Positions 17,701-26,387 are shown, numbered from the stretch's first letter. The stretch: 64,000 bases of DNA from Thermincola ferriacetica (GCF_001263415.1 NZ_LGTE01000001.1:62001-126000), one strand, 5' to 3'. Notes: generated by a model not told the origin, from the letters alone. A program made the numbers and translations.

Positions 17701-20700
17701 AAAAGAACCCAGCTTCCACCGTCACCTGCGACACCTGCCACGGCGCTAATGCCCGGGCAGAAGTCAAGGCGGCAGTGGCGGCAAATGACATAAGCTGCCA
17801 GGCTTGTCATGCTAATGTAAGCCACAACCACGATGTAAAAGCATATGAAGCCAATACAGATGTAAACTGTGTCAACTGCCATGCCACCGACAGCACCACC
17901 AAGACTACCGAGCTGAGCAAGCTGCACAGTAAATACGGGAAAGATTGTTCAGCATGTCACACCGCGCCCTTTGAGACAGCGGTGATTGCCAAAGACGGCA
18001 CTATCGACATGCTGAAGAACGGTACCGAACCAATTTACTGCAGTACGTGCCATAACGGCGATACAGCCAACGGTTACCCGGCAACCAGGGAAACCAGGCA
18101 CGCGCCAGAACACAAGGCCAGTCAGAGTGAAGCAGTAACCTGCAGCACCTGCCATGACGGGACAACAGTACAGGGGTCCTTCAATATCGCCGCCAATACG
18201 CCCGTTGACGTGACTGGAATCCACAGCAGCAATAACTGCAATACCTGTCATGATAACGCCAACGTACAGGGAGTGATCAGCGCCAAGGTTGGTCTGGCCA
18301 ACGGTACATACAACTGTACCGAATGCCATGACGGGACCAAGGCGAAAACCCATAACAAGCTGCATACAGTAACAGCGTTTACCGATGACGGGGCTACCGG
18401 CTGTACCAACTGCCACAATGCCGACGTAACTGTGCAGCACAGTGAGAGCTTCAAGGCAGGGCTGAACTGCGATACCTGCCACGGCACAAACGCAGCCAAC
18501 GTACTGCCCAATACGCCCGTTGTAATCAAGAATAACCTGAGCACCAATGCTAGCCGGACAGGATATACCTGTACCGATTGCCACGGTAATGTGTCTCATC
18601 AGCATAAAGTGGCCAAGACTGGTTACCAGGCCATGCCTGCGGTTGAATGTTCCACCTGCCACGCCACCAATACGGCCACAGGCGAGGCGGAGCTGTACGA
18701 ACTGCACAGTAAAGCCGGTATACCCAACTTTGGCTGTGCCACATGCCATAACAGCACCTTCGAAGGCGTGGGCAAACCCATTTCCGGTGACAAGAACCTG
18801 GATATGATGAGAAATGGCGCGCCCATTTACTGTACCGACTGCCATAACGGCAGCCTGACCAATACAGTGGATTCGGGCCATCAGCCAGAGCATACCGCCA
18901 AGCATAGCGCTACCGGCATGAGCTGTGACAGTTGTCATGGATTCACTGCTGCTGCAGGGCAGGCTGTTGACATTAAGTCAACAGATATCCACCCTGGCGG
19001 ATGTAATACCTGCCACAGTGGGGCTTCAAATACTCCGGCTCAGCAGAAGGCTATTGTTATCATAGCCAATGGTGTTGGAAAGGCCAATCCTGAGTATAAC
19101 TGCGAGGACTGCCATGGCCAAATTCACCTGGGCTGGGATGCCAAGCACAAGCCGACATTCCCTGCCGACCCGAATATGAACTGTGCCAACTGCCACGACA
19201 ATTACCTGCCGGCAGAGCATACCAAGGCACTGACCGCAGCAACGGGAATTGGTTACGAAATATTCCGGGCTACTTCCAGCAGCGGACCCTGGACTTCCAT
19301 CGGTAAGACAACAGCCACCGCTTTTGCCGATACCGGCTTAGCGGCTGATACAACTTACTACTATAAAGTCCGGGCCTATGACGGCAAGCCCAATTACTCG
19401 GCAGACAGCGCTGTGGTGAGTGTCAGGACCCTGCCTGCCACATCCGTCAGCATAGTTAATCCCGATTCAGCGCGCTATGCTTCCGGTAATAACGGTGAGT
19501 CATCCAACGATCCGTCATCCACCACAGACGTATTATCCAAGCTGACCGATAACAGTAACAGTACCTACGTCACAGTAAAAGAAAACGGCAGCAGCGACCA
19601 GTATATTTTTGTCCGGGTGGCAGAGGAAGCACAGAAATATGCCAAGGTTGAACTGAAGCTCAGTGTGCGGTACTACAACGGCACCAACCTGAGAATATAC
19701 CCTTATGCCACCGATACCGGAATTTATACCAGCAGCACCGGTTATTACGTCAACGGTCCTGTAAGCTCCAGCTCATCTTCATTTATCACGGAGACTATCG
19801 ATGTTACAAAAGCAGCCCAGGCCATGAGCGGGTTCGGCTGGATGAAGTTCCGGATTAAGCCCGATCCCGGCAAGTCCGCCAGCGTCTATATTGCCAACGT
19901 GCAGCTTGTGCTGACCCAGAATACCGCTTCCGGAGGCAGCGTCAGCAATCCTCCGGGCGACCTGAGTCCGAACAGCGGTGACACAGTGGCGCCGTCCGTA
20001 CCCACAGGGCTGACTGCGCGGGCAGATTACTACGACCGAGTAGACCTGTCATGGACCGCCTCGACTGATACCGGAGGCCCCGGCAGCGAAGCCCAGACCT
20101 GTGTATTATGCCACAGCAGTACGGCACCCGACCGGGTGAAGACGGCCGTGCGGAACAAGAACGCCAACTGCAGCGCCTGCCATGACATTCACGGAGATAT
20201 AGCCACAGTGCATACCGCACCCGATTTTGGCTTTACCTCCTACAACTGGAACTGCAGCAAGTGCCACAGCGCCGTATTGACTGATGAACATGCCAAACGA
20301 GGTCTGAACTGTGCCACCTGCCATGACAGCGCCAAAGCCAAAGTCAGGGCAGCAATAGACAGTACAGCCACCGACGGCAGCAACCGGAAGTGCAGCAACT
20401 GCCATACCGGGACAGCCGATGGAGCGGGAGCTATTCATACCGATATAGCTACACCGCACCTGACCGGGATTTTCCCGACGGCTACCGATGCTGACTGCCT
20501 GAACTGTCATGATACCCAGAAGGCAGAATTTGCCGATACCAGGGCAGCTTACCACGTAGTGGCCGGTCTGAGCAGCAAGGCCAGTGGTTACGGCAAGTAT
20601 ATCAGCCCCTGGACAGCGACCAGCGTGGTTGGCTGTAAGGGTTGCCACGGCGACAACAATGACGGCAAGGCACAGCAAGCAAACATCCTGAAACGGCCGT

Positions 20701-21047
20701 ACACATATACTGCCAACTCAGGACAGGCCGATATGCTCTGCTTCCTTTGCCACGACCGGGCCACATACGGTTACGGCGGGAGTTCAAGCGGTACTTCAGG
20801 TTTCAGCGAGGGCGGAAAGAACCTGCACAATATTGGTGACCACAAAGTCAACGGCGTTGTGCAGTGTTCCTGGTGTCATGCTGCAGTACCGCACGGTACC
20901 GCGAAGGCGCACCTGATTGTGACCAAGTCTGACCCGAATTCCGCAGGCAACCTGCTGACGAACTTTACCCATCCGGCCAGTGGAAACTACAGCAAGAGAA
21001 GTTGCGGTTCGGACAGCAAGCAGTGTGATGACCACAAGGGTTATTAA
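14766..21047 (+). CDS. Giant secreted multihaem cytochrome, 59 haem-binding motifs
   Basis: 2093 residues from GTG 14766 (AAAGGAGGTG just upstream), with a signal peptide ending near EPAAAQ. I count 58 CXXCH motifs and one CX4CH (CATSQCH). About 50 lie in the first ~1480 residues and nine after ~1775, giving one haem per ~30 residues. Between them, residues ~1494-1772 have no haem motif; this segment holds half of a fibronectin-III domain, a ~150-residue beta-sandwich-like region and the other half of a fibronectin-III domain. No LPXTG, SLH or C-terminal membrane segment is seen. Role inferred: long-range electron transfer at the cell surface. The first ~175 codons are AT-rich at third positions and the rest GC-rich. 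No terminator hairpin is within the gene; one follows at 21114. Confidence 0.95.
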   Translation: MYKRKVVLLIMLLVGIMGYVAVEPAAAQTTTDCTNCHGDVVSNFDLAPPVPQNTCAICHNHYAMNANHPYPSWTAVYVDGIGYFKSPDSVTVGPPAIHSYHNGMNTPALTSSCAKCHKAVNCETCHQPVNHKEHGSTQVTSYPSFEVATGTSYVSQTLTCATSQCHKFYTTGGVLRTNPDGTQLCLNCHSTDKSGHTEAQLATAHSTTFTQTLIPESNNEPINCTSCHDSYLNREHFNNSNDCTTCHSSTTPAEVKAVVDSAKGVEANRACEKCHFNMAVLPTRPLSHPLYHVADKSNGLSVVGGPHTSCNTCHDRAEIQGTIKTLAYSSVKDYSCLDCHTGGTNPKAPVHKAYYNGQPMAIMDVHTSCAVCHTPGTTYAAKVETIATALKANPAGSYSCTECHTGTAGHKATFEGVTYNDTTAFHLACTDCHNDTYKSTIASLKEQVKLGLSYDCAACHSAGATKGVSPYYPVHQAGNDAVVGFHPASCNTCHGVVNGKYNINLDGLRSKLPAPGYACTDCHNGTVTESGLVANAPYHKAQDDKGTVYVTTDFHPTCGTCHDSADANVVNTINTKSGTTTPYLCADCHTGGLAALHNAKWTNGTAYETTQFHKDCAQCHANTNQAVTDKIHSLSGSTTGYNCTDCHNGQVVPAARHAAKLNANDAAEQETTQYHLKLSATAAESCFQCHNNELVAADMTAIFSAVKSGNGYLCTDCHNNGTSAPYTPNHSAVLDAERFDTLTLHPACTTCHTTAADTNIRNLKGQTGYECQVCHGDVSAKHTSPTVLTGGMITCAWCHNSDLVTTHLNPPVRLAKTMQCTTCHGAASPVKTQVQLGQKECANCHDGVTIDGIHPGKQYVPKHTAVFPTFLPEYSPNCVNCHSGSTPGTVPTIDSLHSAYLVGCSECHNDTTFKPAVTSLSTNCAGCHDNAVKPGMDMTETHKAFHNANTAKYPATAACLECHAKDATVDGQSLLGVHKKNPASTVTCDTCHGANARAEVKAAVAANDISCQACHANVSHNHDVKAYEANTDVNCVNCHATDSTTKTTELSKLHSKYGKDCSACHTAPFETAVIAKDGTIDMLKNGTEPIYCSTCHNGDTANGYPATRETRHAPEHKASQSEAVTCSTCHDGTTVQGSFNIAANTPVDVTGIHSSNNCNTCHDNANVQGVISAKVGLANGTYNCTECHDGTKAKTHNKLHTVTAFTDDGATGCTNCHNADVTVQHSESFKAGLNCDTCHGTNAANVLPNTPVVIKNNLSTNASRTGYTCTDCHGNVSHQHKVAKTGYQAMPAVECSTCHATNTATGEAELYELHSKAGIPNFGCATCHNSTFEGVGKPISGDKNLDMMRNGAPIYCTDCHNGSLTNTVDSGHQPEHTAKHSATGMSCDSCHGFTAAAGQAVDIKSTDIHPGGCNTCHSGASNTPAQQKAIVIIANGVGKANPEYNCEDCHGQIHLGWDAKHKPTFPADPNMNCANCHDNYLPAEHTKALTAATGIGYEIFRATSSSGPWTSIGKTTATAFADTGLAADTTYYYKVRAYDGKPNYSADSAVVSVRTLPATSVSIVNPDSARYASGNNGESSNDPSSTTDVLSKLTDNSNSTYVTVKENGSSDQYIFVRVAEEAQKYAKVELKLSVRYYNGTNLRIYPYATDTGIYTSSTGYYVNGPVSSSSSSFITETIDVTKAAQAMSGFGWMKFRIKPDPGKSASVYIANVQLVLTQNTASGGSVSNPPGDLSPNSGDTVAPSVPTGLTARADYYDRVDLSWTASTDTGGPGSEAQTCVLCHSSTAPDRVKTAVRNKNANCSACHDIHGDIATVHTAPDFGFTSYNWNCSKCHSAVLTDEHAKRGLNCATCHDSAKAKVRAAIDSTATDGSNRKCSNCHTGTADGAGAIHTDIATPHLTGIFPTATDADCLNCHDTQKAEFADTRAAYHVVAGLSSKASGYGKYISPWTATSVVGCKGCHGDNNDGKAQQANILKRPYTYTANSGQADMLCFLCHDRATYGYGGSSSGTSGFSEGGKNLHNIGDHKVNGVVQCSWCHAAVPHGTAKAHLIVTKSDPNSAGNLLTNFTHPASGNYSKRSCGSDSKQCDDHKGY

Positions 21048-21113
21048 TTAACCTGCAAAATAATATCAGTATACTTGAAAAGGAAACGGCAACAGAAATG
21101 TCGAATTAATTTG

Positions 21114-21166
21114 TTGGTATACTAAAGCTGTGTCCGTCAGGGGCACAGCTTTAGTACCAAATTTTT
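21114..21166 (+). terminator. Terminator after the giant cytochrome gene
   Basis: TTGGTATACTAAAGCTGTG 21114-21132 pairs with CACAGCTTTAGTACCAA 21144-21160 (one bulge), followed by ATTTTT. Confidence 0.9.
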
Positions 21167-21196
21167 GGCAGGTATGACGCAACCGGAGAGACTGAT

Positions 21197-22276
21197 ATGG
21201 CGAAAAATTATTATTTAAAATCGCTGTTTTATTTTTTAAAATCAAAGCAACTTGCTCTGGTCACCATCTTTTTGCTGACAGTCCTTTCAGTGCTGGGCAT
21301 GATTGTATCACGAGACAGCGCCGATGTTGCCCTGCGGCGTGTGTTTGCGTCTTGGTGGTTTATAGTTACTGCTTTTGTCTTTTTGCTGAACTTGTTTCTT
21401 TGCACCGTATCTCAGCTCAGATCTTCTGTCGTGCGCAGGGCCGGCCTGCATACATGGGGTAAAACGGTTTTTCATGTTGGCCTGGTTTTGGTGGCGGTAG
21501 GGGGTTTTGTTTCAACAGGGTTTAAAATGACGGGTTATTTTATGGTTGCCGAAGGGGAAATAAGGCCCGAAGTGCATACTAATTACAGGAAAATTGAGGA
21601 AGGACCGTTATTCAGTGAAAAAATGCACCAGGGCTTTGTCGTAACCCTGTTGAAACAGAGTCCCGTATACGACCGCCAGGGTAGAGTAAATTATATCAGA
21701 TCAAAGGTGGCAATTATAGAAGAGGGTAAAACTGTGGCCGCCCACTGGGTAGAAAAGGGGTCACCATTAATTTATAAAAATTACAGGTTCTTTTATTACC
21801 TGGCGGGTTTTGCCCCTATGGTGACTATCAGGGACAGCAATGGAAAGATAATTTACCAGACATTCCTGCTTTTGAATACTTACCAGGAAGGGGAAAAACC
21901 GGCTGCTTATTTAGTGACGGGGCAGCCTCTGTATGAAACACCGTTTACCGTTGATTTGCAATTTTTTCCTGATGCCAGGCAGAAAAACGGGAATTTGATC
22001 GGTGTGTCTGACCGCTTATTAAATCCTGTGGCTTATATAACCGTATATGACAGAACGAAGAAAAAGCTTGCCGAAGGTATAATCTCCGACAAACAGGGCG
22101 TACTGTTGCCGGGCAAGCAAACAATTGCCCTGGGTAGTGAAGTGCGGCGATGGGTTGGACTGGAAGTGGTCAATGATCCTGGCGCCCGGATCTTATTTGC
22201 CGGGTTTTGGGTATCTTTATTTGGTTTAATCATGTTTTTCCTCAAGGGCTTACAGCTTAGGATTAAGGAGGCTTAA
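21197..22276 (+). CDS. resB: Cytochrome c biogenesis protein ResB/CcsB (first copy)
   Basis: Subunit of the System II (Ccs) haem ligation machinery, which works with CcsA to attach haem to CXXCH outside the membrane. 359 residues: membrane helices near residues 17-35, 53-72 and 90-108, a large extracytoplasmic domain, and a final helix near 333-352, the standard ResB topology. The following ccsA begins 6 bases later. It shares topology with the second ResB at 29594 but the sequence differs considerably (359 against 453 residues). Its position right after the giant cytochrome gene suggests dedication to the neighbouring cytochromes. Confidence 0.92.
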   Translation: MAKNYYLKSLFYFLKSKQLALVTIFLLTVLSVLGMIVSRDSADVALRRVFASWWFIVTAFVFLLNLFLCTVSQLRSSVVRRAGLHTWGKTVFHVGLVLVAVGGFVSTGFKMTGYFMVAEGEIRPEVHTNYRKIEEGPLFSEKMHQGFVVTLLKQSPVYDRQGRVNYIRSKVAIIEEGKTVAAHWVEKGSPLIYKNYRFFYYLAGFAPMVTIRDSNGKIIYQTFLLLNTYQEGEKPAAYLVTGQPLYETPFTVDLQFFPDARQKNGNLIGVSDRLLNPVAYITVYDRTKKKLAEGIISDKQGVLLPGKQTIALGSEVRRWVGLEVVNDPGARILFAGFWVSLFGLIMFFLKGLQLRIKEA

Positions 22277-22282
22277 TTTCTC

Positions 22283-23134
22283 GTGGATTCTGTTAAAGTG
22301 CAAATCATCCTTTATTGGATTTCGGTAGGTTTTTATGCCGTTGCTACAATTTTGCTTTTCAGTTCTACTATTTTCGGTAAAGGCAGGTTCTTAAAACCGT
22401 CACTCTTTCTTGCTGCAGCAGGATTTGTCGCCCATACGGCTGCTTTAATTCTGCGCTGGAAGCAGACAGGCCATTTTCCTTATTGGGGCACATACGAAGT
22501 TTTTGCCTCTTATGCCTGGGGCGCTGTGGCTTTTTACCTGATCGTGCAGTTATTCAGACCAAACTTAAAAATTTTAGGGGCCCTGGTCCTTCCCCTCTCA
22601 TTCATCATGATTGGGATAGCTGTCATGACTTCTACCGAGGTGAAAGAAATTCCCCGTACCTTTTTCACTTATTGGTTAGGCATCCATATCCTTTTCGCCA
22701 AGCTTTCCTATGGGTCGGCATTAATTGCTGCGGGGGTAGGCATCCTATACTTACTGAAAGAGTCTTCTGAATTGCGGGGCCAGGTTCATCCTCTACTGGA
22801 AAAACTCCCCGATATAAAGAAGTTAGATTATCTGAACTATCGGTTTGTCGTTTTCGCATTCATCATGTTACTGATCATGATCGCTTCCGGTTCAGTATGG
22901 GCTTATAAGGCCTGGGGGCGTTACTGGGGATGGGACCCTATAGAAACCTGGGCTTTTATTTCCTGGCTTGTTTATGGATTTTACCTGCACTTGAGAATTA
23001 CTTACAGATGGCAGGGCAAAATGTCGGCCTGGATGTCCATATTTTGTCTGCTGTTGGTTTTGTTTGCTTTTTTTGGCATACCCCTTATTTATCCCAGTGT
23101 TCACGAACACTTAAAATACAGTGGACTGGCCTGA
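22283..23134 (+). CDS. ccsA: Cytochrome c biogenesis protein CcsA/ResC (first copy)
   Basis: Haem-handling partner of ResB/CcsB in System II. 283 residues with about eight membrane helices and the tryptophan-rich WWD-type motif in GRYWGWDPIETWAFISWLVYGFYLH (residues ~212-236), plus conserved His in the flanking helices (LRW region and HILF). GTG 22283 follows AAGGAGG at 22265-22271. Forms an operon with the preceding resB. A second, related ccsA lies at 30969. Confidence 0.93.
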   Translation: MDSVKVQIILYWISVGFYAVATILLFSSTIFGKGRFLKPSLFLAAAGFVAHTAALILRWKQTGHFPYWGTYEVFASYAWGAVAFYLIVQLFRPNLKILGALVLPLSFIMIGIAVMTSTEVKEIPRTFFTYWLGIHILFAKLSYGSALIAAGVGILYLLKESSELRGQVHPLLEKLPDIKKLDYLNYRFVVFAFIMLLIMIASGSVWAYKAWGRYWGWDPIETWAFISWLVYGFYLHLRITYRWQGKMSAWMSIFCLLLVLFAFFGIPLIYPSVHEHLKYSGLA

Positions 23135-23208
23135 TTATTTCGGCTGTTTCCCTCCGGGCCTTTGCCGGGACGAGATATTCAAAATGAGGAGACATAAGGA
23201 GTTTTGGC

Positions 23209-26136
23209 ATGATCAGAAAGATTTTGTTGCTGACGCCCCCCTATCATACAGGAATTATAGAGATTACCGGAAACTGGCCTCCTTTGAACCTTGTTTACCT
23301 GGCGGGGTCTTTGCGCCAGGCCGGATTTGAACTTGCAATTTATGATGTTATGACTTTACGCCATGACCTGCAGGATATAGAAAAATACGTTGCTGCCAAC
23401 AATCCTGACGCGGTGTTGATTGGCGCCTATACGGCAAGTATTAACGCGGCTCTTGATACGCTGGCTGTTGTGAAAAAGGTCAATCCCTCCGTTATCACAG
23501 TTCTGGGAGGAGTACACGCCAGCTTCTGTTTTGAAGAAATACTTAGAAACAATCGAGCCGTTGACTTCGTTGTCCGGGGCGAGGGAGAGATTACCGCAGT
23601 CGAGTTGTTTAGGTCCCTGAACGAAAGTACGGACCTGACCCTAGTGCAGGGCCTGGCTTTTTTACAGGGCGACAGATTGGTGATTACCGGAGAGAGGCCC
23701 TTAATTGACGACCTTGACAGTTTACTGCCGGCCTGGGATTTAATAGATTGGAATAATTATTACTATAAAATAACTAACCGGCGGTTGGGGCTGATGAGTT
23801 CGTCGAGGGGATGCCCCCACCGGTGCAGTTTTTGTTCGCAACATCTTTTTTGGCGGGGTACATACAGAGAAAGGTCGCCGCAAAACTTTGTATCAGAAGT
23901 TGAGGTTTTATATAAACAATACGGTGTCCGCATGATTATGTTGGCCGATGAATATACAACTTATAATCGCCGGCGGTGGGAACAAATTCTGGACTTGCTT
24001 ATAGAAAAAAAGATGGACCTTCACTTCAGTATGGAGACCAGGGTGGAAGATGTCCTGCGGGACCGGGATATCCTGTGGAAATACAGGCAGGCCGGAGTAA
24101 TGCACGTGTATATTGGTGTTGAATCGGTATTCCAGAGTTCCCTGGACAGGTACAATAAAGGACTGGAGGCGGCAAATTCCAGGGAAGCCATAAAACTTCT
24201 GGATGAGGCCGGCATTATTACCGAATGTTCTTTTATATCGGGCAACCTGGAAGAAACCCCGGACACCATGCAGCAAACCCTGCAAAAAGCCCTGGAATTC
24301 AACCCCGATTTGGCGCACTTCCTGCTGATCACGCCGTGGCCGTACACACCGCTGTATGAAGAATTGAAACCGCACATTATTGAGCACGATCTGAGCAAAT
24401 ACCATTTCGTTTATCCCATTGTCAAGCCTTTGCAGATGGACGTTACCGAACTTTGGGATAACTTGATTAACTGTTTCCGGGTCTTTTACATGGAGAAGGT
24501 AAAGCAATGCCTGGCTTTGCCGCCGGGGTTCAAAAGAGACTACATGCTTAATTCGATTCAGATTATGCACCGGGAATTTTTTGTGGAAAACTTTGGCAAG
24601 CAGACAATTAAGCTGCCAGAGGAAATGGGCTATGAGATAGAAAGGCTTTTATCCGAGAATATGGGGGGAATTGATATGGAAAGGAAAAAATATGCTGTGG
24701 ATTCACCGATGGTTCAGGAATTGGACCGGCAAATTATGGAGTTTATTGAAAAAGGAATAGACAACCACGATGAAGAAACCTTTAATCGGCTGGCCTTAGA
24801 GGAATTTGAAATCCAGTTTCATGCGAACGCGAACTATCGCGAATACTGCCTGAAACAGGGCAAAACTCCGGAGAATGTAAAACGTTGGGATGAAATTCCG
24901 GCCATTCCGACCCAGGCGTTCAAAGAAGCAGTTATTGCATCATTTCCCCTGGAAGAGGCAGAGCTGGCTTTATTGACCAGCGGCACCAGCGATCCGCGGA
25001 TGAAAGGCAAAATATACCGTGACAAGCGTAGCATGGAGATGATTATTAAAAGCAACTATTTGTTGACGAAACATTTTGTTTTTCCCGACGTGGACAAAAT
25101 GCGCATTCTGCTGCTGGTACCTTCGCCCAAAGTAGCCCCCGCCATGGCTATGGCCTTTGGGCTGAACCGGTTAAAAGAAACCTTTGGCACGGAAGACAGT
25201 ATGTATCTTATTACCCCCGAAGGGTTCAATGCAGAAGCAATGGTGGAAGCGCTGAGGAAGGCAGAAAGTACAGGAGAACCCCTTGCCCTTGTGGGAGCAA
25301 CTTCCGGTTTTGTCTATTTCTTCAATTATTGTAAGGAAAACAACCTGACCTTTAAGCTGCCGCCGAAATCAAGGATTTGCGACGGCGGTGGTTACCAGGG
25401 AACCTTCGGAAGTTGCACGCGGGAAGAATTTTACGCCGGATGTGAAAAATATTTTGGCCTGTCCGGTGAATACTGCGTAAATATCCTTGGTATGAGTGAG
25501 AGCGGCACCAATTACTTTGATAATACGTTAAGAGAAAAACTGCTGGGTTTACCCATTACGGAAAGGCACAAGGTCAGCCTACCATGGACGAGAACCCTGG
25601 TTGTCGGACCGCGCACAGGCCAGCGGCTGCCCAAAGGAGAGATAGGTTTAATCAGGCACTACGACCTAACCAACAGGGCTACAGTTTTTGCCGTACAGAC
25701 TGATAATCTTGGTTATGAAACTGATGGCGGATTTGAGATTGTTGGCCGGGCGGGGGGAAAAATACCCGGATTTGGACTGGAACCAACCAGTGTGAAAGAC
25801 TGGATCCTCGCAGGCCACCGCCAGGGCGCTGCCGGATGTTCTGCTGCCACCGCCGGTTTTATCTATAGTCGGGGAAATCATCCTTCCATGCCACACAGCC
25901 ACCCGTGTTCTACGGTGGCCGATGAGATGCTGAGGGCCCACAGCCACCCGTGTTCCACGGTGGCTGATGAGATGCTGAGGGCCCACAGCCACCCGTGTTC
26001 TACGGTGGCTGATGAGATGCTGAGGGCCCACAGCCACCCGTGTTCCACGGTGGCTGATGAGATGCTGAGGGCCCACAGCCACTTGTGTTCAACTGTAGCT
26101 GACGAGATGATCATGAAAGGAAAGCCAAAGGAATAG
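23209..26136 (+). CDS. B12-binding-type radical SAM protein fused to a LuxE/PaaK-like acyl-activating domain, with HSHPC tandem repeats
   Basis: 975 residues in one uninterrupted frame. Residues ~1-140 look like a cobalamin-binding domain (LLTPPYH, LGGVHASF). A radical SAM core follows with CPHRCSFC (Cys202, 206, 209) up to ~480. Residues ~500-870 resemble acyl-protein synthetase LuxE/phenylacetate-CoA ligase-type adenylating enzymes (LLTSGTSDPRMKGK; DGGGYQG; NILGMSESG). The tail from residue 896 is five copies of a 15-residue unit, HSHPCSTVADEMLRA. An internal ATG at ~24676 preceded by GGGGGGAATT could also start the second half alone. Reaction and substrate are unknown. It lies between ResB/CcsA and an NHL/cytochrome pair, so a role near cytochrome or membrane maturation is possible but unproven. 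Confidence 0.85.
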   Translation: MIRKILLLTPPYHTGIIEITGNWPPLNLVYLAGSLRQAGFELAIYDVMTLRHDLQDIEKYVAANNPDAVLIGAYTASINAALDTLAVVKKVNPSVITVLGGVHASFCFEEILRNNRAVDFVVRGEGEITAVELFRSLNESTDLTLVQGLAFLQGDRLVITGERPLIDDLDSLLPAWDLIDWNNYYYKITNRRLGLMSSSRGCPHRCSFCSQHLFWRGTYRERSPQNFVSEVEVLYKQYGVRMIMLADEYTTYNRRRWEQILDLLIEKKMDLHFSMETRVEDVLRDRDILWKYRQAGVMHVYIGVESVFQSSLDRYNKGLEAANSREAIKLLDEAGIITECSFISGNLEETPDTMQQTLQKALEFNPDLAHFLLITPWPYTPLYEELKPHIIEHDLSKYHFVYPIVKPLQMDVTELWDNLINCFRVFYMEKVKQCLALPPGFKRDYMLNSIQIMHREFFVENFGKQTIKLPEEMGYEIERLLSENMGGIDMERKKYAVDSPMVQELDRQIMEFIEKGIDNHDEETFNRLALEEFEIQFHANANYREYCLKQGKTPENVKRWDEIPAIPTQAFKEAVIASFPLEEAELALLTSGTSDPRMKGKIYRDKRSMEMIIKSNYLLTKHFVFPDVDKMRILLLVPSPKVAPAMAMAFGLNRLKETFGTEDSMYLITPEGFNAEAMVEALRKAESTGEPLALVGATSGFVYFFNYCKENNLTFKLPPKSRICDGGGYQGTFGSCTREEFYAGCEKYFGLSGEYCVNILGMSESGTNYFDNTLREKLLGLPITERHKVSLPWTRTLVVGPRTGQRLPKGEIGLIRHYDLTNRATVFAVQTDNLGYETDGGFEIVGRAGGKIPGFGLEPTSVKDWILAGHRQGAAGCSAATAGFIYSRGNHPSMPHSHPCSTVADEMLRAHSHPCSTVADEMLRAHSHPCSTVADEMLRAHSHPCSTVADEMLRAHSHLCSTVADEMIMKGKPKE
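25894..26118 (+). repeat. Five tandem 45-bp repeats inside the radical SAM/LuxE gene
   Basis: Units start at 25894, 25939, 25984, 26029 and 26074. Units 2 and 4 are identical; units 1 and 3 differ from them by one or two silent changes; unit 5 is diverged. Each encodes HSHPCSTVADEMLRA, so the array is in frame and probably a recent expansion that can change copy number. Confidence 0.95.
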
Positions 26137-26146
26137 ATCCCTAATA

Positions 26147-26175
26147 AGCCAGATGCGTTTACGCATTTGGCTTTT
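26147..26175 (+). terminator. Terminator after the radical SAM/LuxE gene
   Basis: AGCCAGATGCG 26147-26157 pairs with CGCATTTGGCT 26162-26172 (one G-T pair), followed by TTTT. Confidence 0.88.
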
Positions 26176-26311
26176 CACATTTTACGGGCAACTATTTGTG
26201 AACTCCGGTATTAGAAGAAAAAGAAGGGTTTCATGGTTTAAATTGTTAGACAATTTATTTGTGATATTTGCAGGAATTAAAAAGGGGTTCTAGAATATAG
26301 AATTGCTCAGA

Positions 26312-26361
26312 CGTTTCGCTATTACAGCGCTAACATCGTTTCGCTGTTACAGTGCTAACAT
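26312..26361 (+). repeat. Tandem 25-bp direct repeat upstream of the second NHL gene
   Basis: Units 26312-26336 and 26337-26361 begin CGTTTCGCT and end GCTAACAT, with 23 of 25 bases the same. The region ends 26 bases before ATG 26388 and contains CGCT...AGCG inverted elements, so it may be a regulator-binding site. No known operator was recognised. Confidence 0.6.
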
Positions 26362-26387
26362 GGCGATTCTAGAAAGAGGTAGTTTAT

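Noticed and set aside
15345-20787. Many long minus-strand open frames opposite the giant cytochrome gene (up to 329 residues)
   Set aside because: They mirror the C-ending codon bias and CXXCH repeats of the real gene, have no ribosome sites, and encode no recognisable domain.
20940-21047. Cell-wall sorting signal at the end of the giant cytochrome
   Set aside because: The C-terminus has no LPXTG-like motif, hydrophobic stretch or SLH repeat.
25894-26118. CRISPR or intergenic repeat
   Set aside because: The units are contiguous, a multiple of three, and in frame inside a protein gene.
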